Below are positions 60,201-64,000 of a stretch of DNA of 64,000 nucleotides, in pieces; position 1 is the stretch's first letter; the number at the start of each line of letters is the position of its first letter. The stretch is from Kluyveromyces lactis (Eukaryota > Ascomycota > Saccharomycetes > Saccharomycetales > Saccharomycetaceae), in the NCBI RefSeq assembly GCF_000002515.2, contig NC_006041.1, positions 992,001-1,056,000 of the forward strand, given 5' to 3'. The notes beneath the pieces were generated by a model, which saw only the letters and a list, made by a program, of their open reading frames with translations, was not told the DNA's origin and ran no database searches. The translations under genes were made by a program, and so were the position numbers.

Positions 60201-60706
60201 CAATGGTACCAGGACAATGGTGATACTTTTCTCTTCGTTTCCAAATCGACGTTCCCCGCATTTTCTCAGCCGTGGCACCACCACGCAATCTCATCTTTAT
60301 TTTTGTACAGCCGGTCCGCTATTCTATTTACAATTTACGTGTGAGCTTCCAAAAGTGCCAGCTAAGTGGTACTTTGTTAGTTATTTTTTTGTTAGTAGTA
60401 AGTTATTTTTTTCGTCTGATTAAGGTAGAACAGACCGATAATAAGCAAGAAAAGTAAACTGAGGAGAAGTGAGACAAAGAGCCTATGCAGTTTGTTTCAC
60501 AAACTGTCCTTTTTTTCCGGGGTCCACTCCACTCTGCCAGTTTCAACAACTTTAATCATTCATTTCGGTCTACCTCTAAATTTTGAGAGGTTACAATGTT
60601 ACGAAATAGTTATGTTGATTATTTTGTTGATGATGATGATGTTGCTAATATTTGGACGCGACCTTTGGAGAATACAGCAACCAGAGTCCGAAATGGAAAA
60701 AAATTG

Positions 60707-60714
60707 TATAAAAA
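60707..60714 (+). promoter_or_regulatory. TATA box of the ATO gene
   Basis: TATAAAAA, 197 bp upstream of the start codon. It suggests a TATA-driven, regulated promoter, typical of transporter genes. Confidence 0.55.
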
Positions 60715-60805
60715 GAGACGCTTTTATCTCGCATAATCATATCTCAATTCTGTTCCAATTTCAAACTGTACTCCCTTTCTTCTAAGAGATACATACACAT
60801 ATATC

Positions 60806-60838
<33 letters not shown>
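60806..60838. repeat. (AAT)11 microsatellite in the ATO leader
   Basis: Eleven uninterrupted AAT units, 73 bp before the start codon and after the TATA box, so probably transcribed in the 5' leader. A shorter mirrored run lies in the GPM1 leader. Confidence 0.85.
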
Positions 60839-60839
<1 letters not shown>

Positions 60840-60910
60840 GCAGTCGCTAAACCACATCTAGCACAGAAAAAAGGCTAAATTAAAATTTAAACTAATAACC
60901 ATAACCAATA

Positions 60911-61744
60911 ATGTCCAGTCAAAGCTCGGAGAAACACAACCATCAACACCAAGAAACCGCTGGTCACCCTACCGCGGCATACAATTCCCAAGACCCTAAC
61001 GTGTACCATGACGATTTGGAACTTCAAAAGGTCCAGACCGGTGGTGAAAATCACGAGTTCATTTTCATTGGACGTCAAAAGTTCTTAAAGGATGAATTGT
61101 ACGGTGCTTTCGGTGGTACTTTGAACCCGGGTCTTGCTCCTCCAGCAACCCACAAGTTTGCTAATCCTGCACCATTGGGTTTATCCGCTTTCGCATTGAC
61201 TACTTTTGTGTTATCTATGTACAATGCCCGGGCCATGGGTGTCACAGTTCCAAACGTGGTTGTGTCATTGGCCGTTTTCTACGGTGGGTTTGTCCAAATG
61301 GTAGCCGGTGTCTGGGAAATCGCTTTGGAAAACACATTTGGTGGTACTGCTTTGACTTCGTACGGTGGTTTCTGGATGTCCTTTGCTGCAATTCATATTC
61401 CTTGGTTTGGAATCGGAGCCGCCTATGAGGAGGCTCCGGACCAATTGGCAAACGCCATCGGATTCTACTTGTTAGGCTGGACCATCTTCACAGTGGGACT
61501 TACCGTATGCACAATGAAATCTACTCTGGCCTTCTTCAGTCTCTTCTTCCTATTGTCCATTACTTTCTTGTTGTTGACCATTGGTGAATTCACCGGAAGA
61601 ACTGGTGTCACACGTGCTGCAGGTGTGCTTGGTGTTATCGTTGCCTTTATGGCTTGGTACAATGCATTTGCAGGTGTGGCTACGCGCGAAAACTCGTACA
61701 TTACTGTCAGACCTTTGCCATTGCCAAAGGCCAAGTTTTTCTAA
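60911..61744 (+). CDS. Acetate/ammonium transporter family protein (Ady2/Ato type)
   Basis: 277 residues. A polar, His/Gln-rich N-terminus precedes the AceTr family signatures NPGLAPP (72-78) and NPAPLGLSAF (85-94). Six membrane helices follow, including ALTTFVLSMYNARAMG, VVSLAVFYGGFVQMVAGVWE, GGFWMSFAAIHIPWFGIGAA, ATL-type segments and VLGVIVAFMAWYNAF. S. cerevisiae has three members: Ady2 (Ato1, acetate uptake), Ato2 and Ato3. Its place next to RVS161 (YCR009C) matches ADY2 (YCR010C) and favours that ortholog, but a pre-duplication gene may be equally related to ATO2. Plasma membrane by family. Confidence 0.92.
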   Translation: MSSQSSEKHNHQHQETAGHPTAAYNSQDPNVYHDDLELQKVQTGGENHEFIFIGRQKFLKDELYGAFGGTLNPGLAPPATHKFANPAPLGLSAFALTTFVLSMYNARAMGVTVPNVVVSLAVFYGGFVQMVAGVWEIALENTFGGTALTSYGGFWMSFAAIHIPWFGIGAAYEEAPDQLANAIGFYLLGWTIFTVGLTVCTMKSTLAFFSLFFLLSITFLLLTIGEFTGRTGVTRAAGVLGVIVAFMAWYNAFAGVATRENSYITVRPLPLPKAKFF

Positions 61745-62429
61745 GGAGGAATATCAAGACTTTTTTGTTATGCGATTATTTCCACACGTTTATTCACTAC
61801 GGTAAAAGGGATGTGACAAGGGTTTCTTCTTTCTCCCTCAATAACAATACAATTTACTATTAATGATGGTAATAATAATAATATTCAACAATAAATTTCT
61901 GACACGTATGATTCCAGTGTTTATGATTTTTTTTTTCTTCCTTTCTTTCTTTCTTTATTTCTCTACATTCACCTTGTTAGAAATTCTCCCTTGTCCGTGC
62001 CCTCCCAAACTGGCTCCAGCTTTTATATTCCTTATTTAATTATAATATTATGATGATTTTGATGATTATATAAATACACCATTGTTTTTTCCTATTTTAT
62101 TCTGGTTTTACACGCCCCTTCTGATATTTTGGGGAAAAGCCGCTGAAGTTCTCTGCATTACCTTAATTTTTTTCTCGGCATTGATATTCTGTATCGTTAT
62201 TTACGATGTGTCCCCTTTTCCTTGGGTCTTTTTTCTCTGAAACACTAAAAAGCCACTAATCACACAATCTTGAAACAGATAATATATATTACATACAAAT
62301 ATAACATATATATATCGGTGCATCATCGATAGGAGAACTTATATCATTTAGCGTTATCGCAGAAACTAGTTGAATAAGTTCAATAAAGGTTCCCACCAAG
62401 TGAACTAAAAAAAAAAAAGTTTGTGTTTA
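61745..62429. other. Intergenic region ATO-RVS161
   Basis: 685 bp between tandem genes. It has a pyrimidine tract with TTTC units at about 61928-61958, an alternating TA stretch near 62308-62315 and 12 A directly upstream of RVS161 (62407-62418). No gene. Confidence 0.45.
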
Positions 62430-63230
62430 ATGTCCTGGGAAGGGTTTAAAAAAGCTATCAACCGTGCTGGTAACAGCGTGCTCATCAAAAATGTTGACAA
62501 GACTCATGATAAAGATTATGGAATGGAAGAGCGTAGGTACAGGGTCCTTGAGAAAGCAGGTAAGGAATTACAGAAGGAGGCAAAGGGATATCTTGATTCT
62601 CTAAGAGCAGTTACCGCGTCTCAGGTCACTATTGCAGAAGTTATCTCGGATTTGTACGATGATTCCAAGGCAACCAGCGCGTCAGCACACAATATAGGGA
62701 ACTACTATCTACAATGTGTTAGAGATTTTGATACGGAAACGGTGAAACAGTTGGATGGGCCCTTTAGAGAAACTGTGCTTGAACCAATCACGAAATTCGC
62801 CACTTATTTCGATGAAATTGAAACAGCTATCAAGAAAAGAGAACATAAAAAACAGGATTACGATGCAGCAAAGGCTAAGGTGCGTAGACTTATCGATAAG
62901 CCGGCTAAAGACGCTACCAAGTTACCTCGTGCCGAAAAAGAGTTGGCCTTCGCTAAGGATATTTACGATAATTTGAATGACCAATTGAAATTAGAACTTC
63001 CACAACTAGTCTCCCTCAGAGTGCCCTATTACGATCCAAGTTTCGAAGCATTAGTGAAGATTCAGTTGAGATTCTGTACTGAGGGGTACACTAGACTAGC
63101 GCAAATTCAACAGTATTTGGACCAGCAGTCACGTGATGATTACGCAAACGGTCTTCTCGATCAAAGAATCGACGATTTATTGCAACAAATGTCAAATCTA
63201 AACATTTGCGCTCTAGGTTTCAACAAATAA
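62430..63230 (+). CDS. RVS161: BAR-domain protein Rvs161 (amphiphysin-like)
   Basis: 266 residues from the ATG at 62430 (MSWEGFKKAINRAG), one more than S. cerevisiae Rvs161. The whole protein is an N-BAR domain: amphipathic start, then three long helices, with highly conserved DSLRAVTASQ, VKQLDGPFRETVLEPI, RRLIDKPAKDATKLPRAEKEL and DPSFEALVKIQLRFCTEGYTRLAQ. It forms a dimer with Rvs167 that bends membrane in endocytosis and acts in cell fusion. Three codons upstream in frame lack an ATG. A 12-A tract precedes the start. Follows the ATO gene in the same direction, as in S. cerevisiae. Confidence 0.97.
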   Translation: MSWEGFKKAINRAGNSVLIKNVDKTHDKDYGMEERRYRVLEKAGKELQKEAKGYLDSLRAVTASQVTIAEVISDLYDDSKATSASAHNIGNYYLQCVRDFDTETVKQLDGPFRETVLEPITKFATYFDEIETAIKKREHKKQDYDAAKAKVRRLIDKPAKDATKLPRAEKELAFAKDIYDNLNDQLKLELPQLVSLRVPYYDPSFEALVKIQLRFCTEGYTRLAQIQQYLDQQSRDDYANGLLDQRIDDLLQQMSNLNICALGFNK

Positions 63231-64000
63231 TAAGCAGCAACAACACAGTATATATGTATATGTATGTCTTCATCTCACATTCACGTTTTAATCCTACTGC
63301 TGGCTGAGTCGTCTGCCCTCTCGCACTATCCCTTGTGTTCTCCCGGGTAACTTCATATTCAACATGAATTTTTCGAAGTTTTCGGAACAAAAACCAGATA
63401 TTTCAAAATTCAAGAAATATCAAACGCTACTAAATGATCTTTGACCTGACTATCATCGAAAGAGAAAGTTCGAACGAAAATAGTTACAGCTCTATTAAAC
63501 TGTAGAATAGCAAGGGAGGTTGGGTTTGTCTGAAGAGGCATACAAAACTTTGATATATTGACCCCCTACCTAATTGATCCTTCGATAATATTGAAGAAGG
63601 AAAAAGAAAGAAACAAACTACCTTATCGCTCCTTCTCCGAAATATTTTTTCTCGTGAAGATCATCGACATTTGGGACTAAGTCGATTGGAACAAGGCCTA
63701 TGGTTCTCTTATCCCTTTAGGTCTGCGCTTTTTTTCACCATATCATTTCTGTCTCTCTATTTCTCTGCTGCTCTTCGTTTCAATATTTTTGTCTTAGCAC
63801 ATTTCCATTGGTTTCCTCGTTTCTTTAAGTTACAGACATGTTCATTAAAGTCCGGTTTCCACCGTTTTTGTCTCAATGTGTATTATCCTACCCCCAAGTT
63901 TTCATTGTGATTCCACTTCTAATCACTTTCCTCATCTCGTATTCGCCATTAGTATCTAAATCTTCTGCATATGAGGCATCGAATACTTATCTTTCAAGAA
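63231..64000. other. Region downstream of RVS161 to the window end
   Basis: 770 bp with no convincing gene. It is pyrimidine-rich on the plus strand from about 63700. An ATG at 63972 opens a frame to the window edge, which could be the start of a further plus-strand gene, but ten codons do not allow a call. Likely the 3' end of RVS161 and a long promoter. Confidence 0.35.

Larger units (their letters stand above)
58858..60910. other. 2-kb divergent regulatory region GPM1/ATO gene
   Basis: The longest gap in the window, between a glycolytic gene and an acetate/ammonium transporter gene, with no convincing gene. It contains a TATA box for each side, an 11-bp repeat (59054-59086), a 15-base A-run (59285-59299), a 20-bp inverted repeat with Reb1 cores, a URS1-like element, a 7-bp tandem repeat and triplet repeats in both 5' leaders. 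Most are listed separately. Confidence 0.6.

Noticed and set aside
63381-63400. TTCGGAAC resembling the core of centromere element III
   Set aside because: Spacing within the element is wrong, and there is no AT-rich CDEII beside it.
63671-63910. 79-codon frame near the right end
   Set aside because: Starts without ATG support, Phe-rich from pyrimidine bias, no motif; likely leader or promoter DNA.
1-64000. LTR retroelements, DNA transposons or CRISPR-like arrays
   Set aside because: No reverse transcriptase, integrase, transposase, long terminal repeats or spaced repeats were found on reading the proteins and intergenic DNA.

Overview
The window is nuclear DNA from a budding yeast of the Saccharomycetaceae that did not pass through the whole-genome duplication, most likely Kluyveromyces (K. 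lactis or a near relative). The basis is dense intron-poor genes, moderate AT richness, standard-code proteins close to S. cerevisiae orthologs, and gene order. Gene order joins S. cerevisiae blocks now on different chromosomes: TPS3-TIF11 (YMR26x), SIF2-EXO84-FES1-MMS4 (YBR10x), SEC8, SNF6, YHI9 to RPS27 (YHR029-021), RSM22-SRP102 (YKL155-154), NUP192-NSP1-MHP1-GYP6 (YJL039-044), GPM1 (YKL152) and an ADY2/ATO gene with RVS161 (YCR010-009). RPS27 sits where the YHR021 and YKL156 neighbourhoods meet, as expected for the unduplicated state. These names come from recalled protein families and yeast gene order; no search was run.

Layout. 1-14.9 kb: 3' end of a TPS3/TSL1-type gene, translation factor eIF1A, a NIPA-type membrane transporter, the Set3 complex protein Sif2, exocyst Exo84, Hsp70 exchange factor Fes1, Mms4, exocyst Sec8 and SWI/SNF subunit Snf6. 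15-27 kb: PhzF-family YHI9 (frameshifted here), vacuolar dipeptidyl aminopeptidase Dap2, proteasome Rpn1 with an Rpn4 box, V-ATPase c'', homoserine kinase Thr1 with a Gcn4 site, and mitochondrial processing peptidase alpha. 27-44 kb: myosin-II heavy chain, an F-box/LRR protein, an unusual prenylated Ras-like GTPase, spliced RPS27, mitoribosome factor Rsm22, SRP receptor beta, a DPM2-like small membrane protein and a tRNA-Arg(UCU). 44-64 kb: Nup192 and Nsp1 tail to tail, Mhp1 (frameshifted near its end), TBC protein Gyp6, phosphoglycerate mutase, a 2 kb regulatory region, an acetate/ammonium transporter and the BAR protein Rvs161.

Most genes are ordinary housekeeping genes, and I do not see an undescribed multi-gene system, virus-like element or CRISPR-like array. 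The points most worth a second look are a Ras-like GTPase with a CaaX box but no usable DxxG/Gln catalytic motif, two conserved genes each broken by one missing base, a 20-bp perfect inverted repeat with paired Reb1-type sites beside a poly(A) tract upstream of GPM1, a GYP6 frame that starts inside its TBC domain, and 1.6 kb of gene-free sequence before the GTPase gene.
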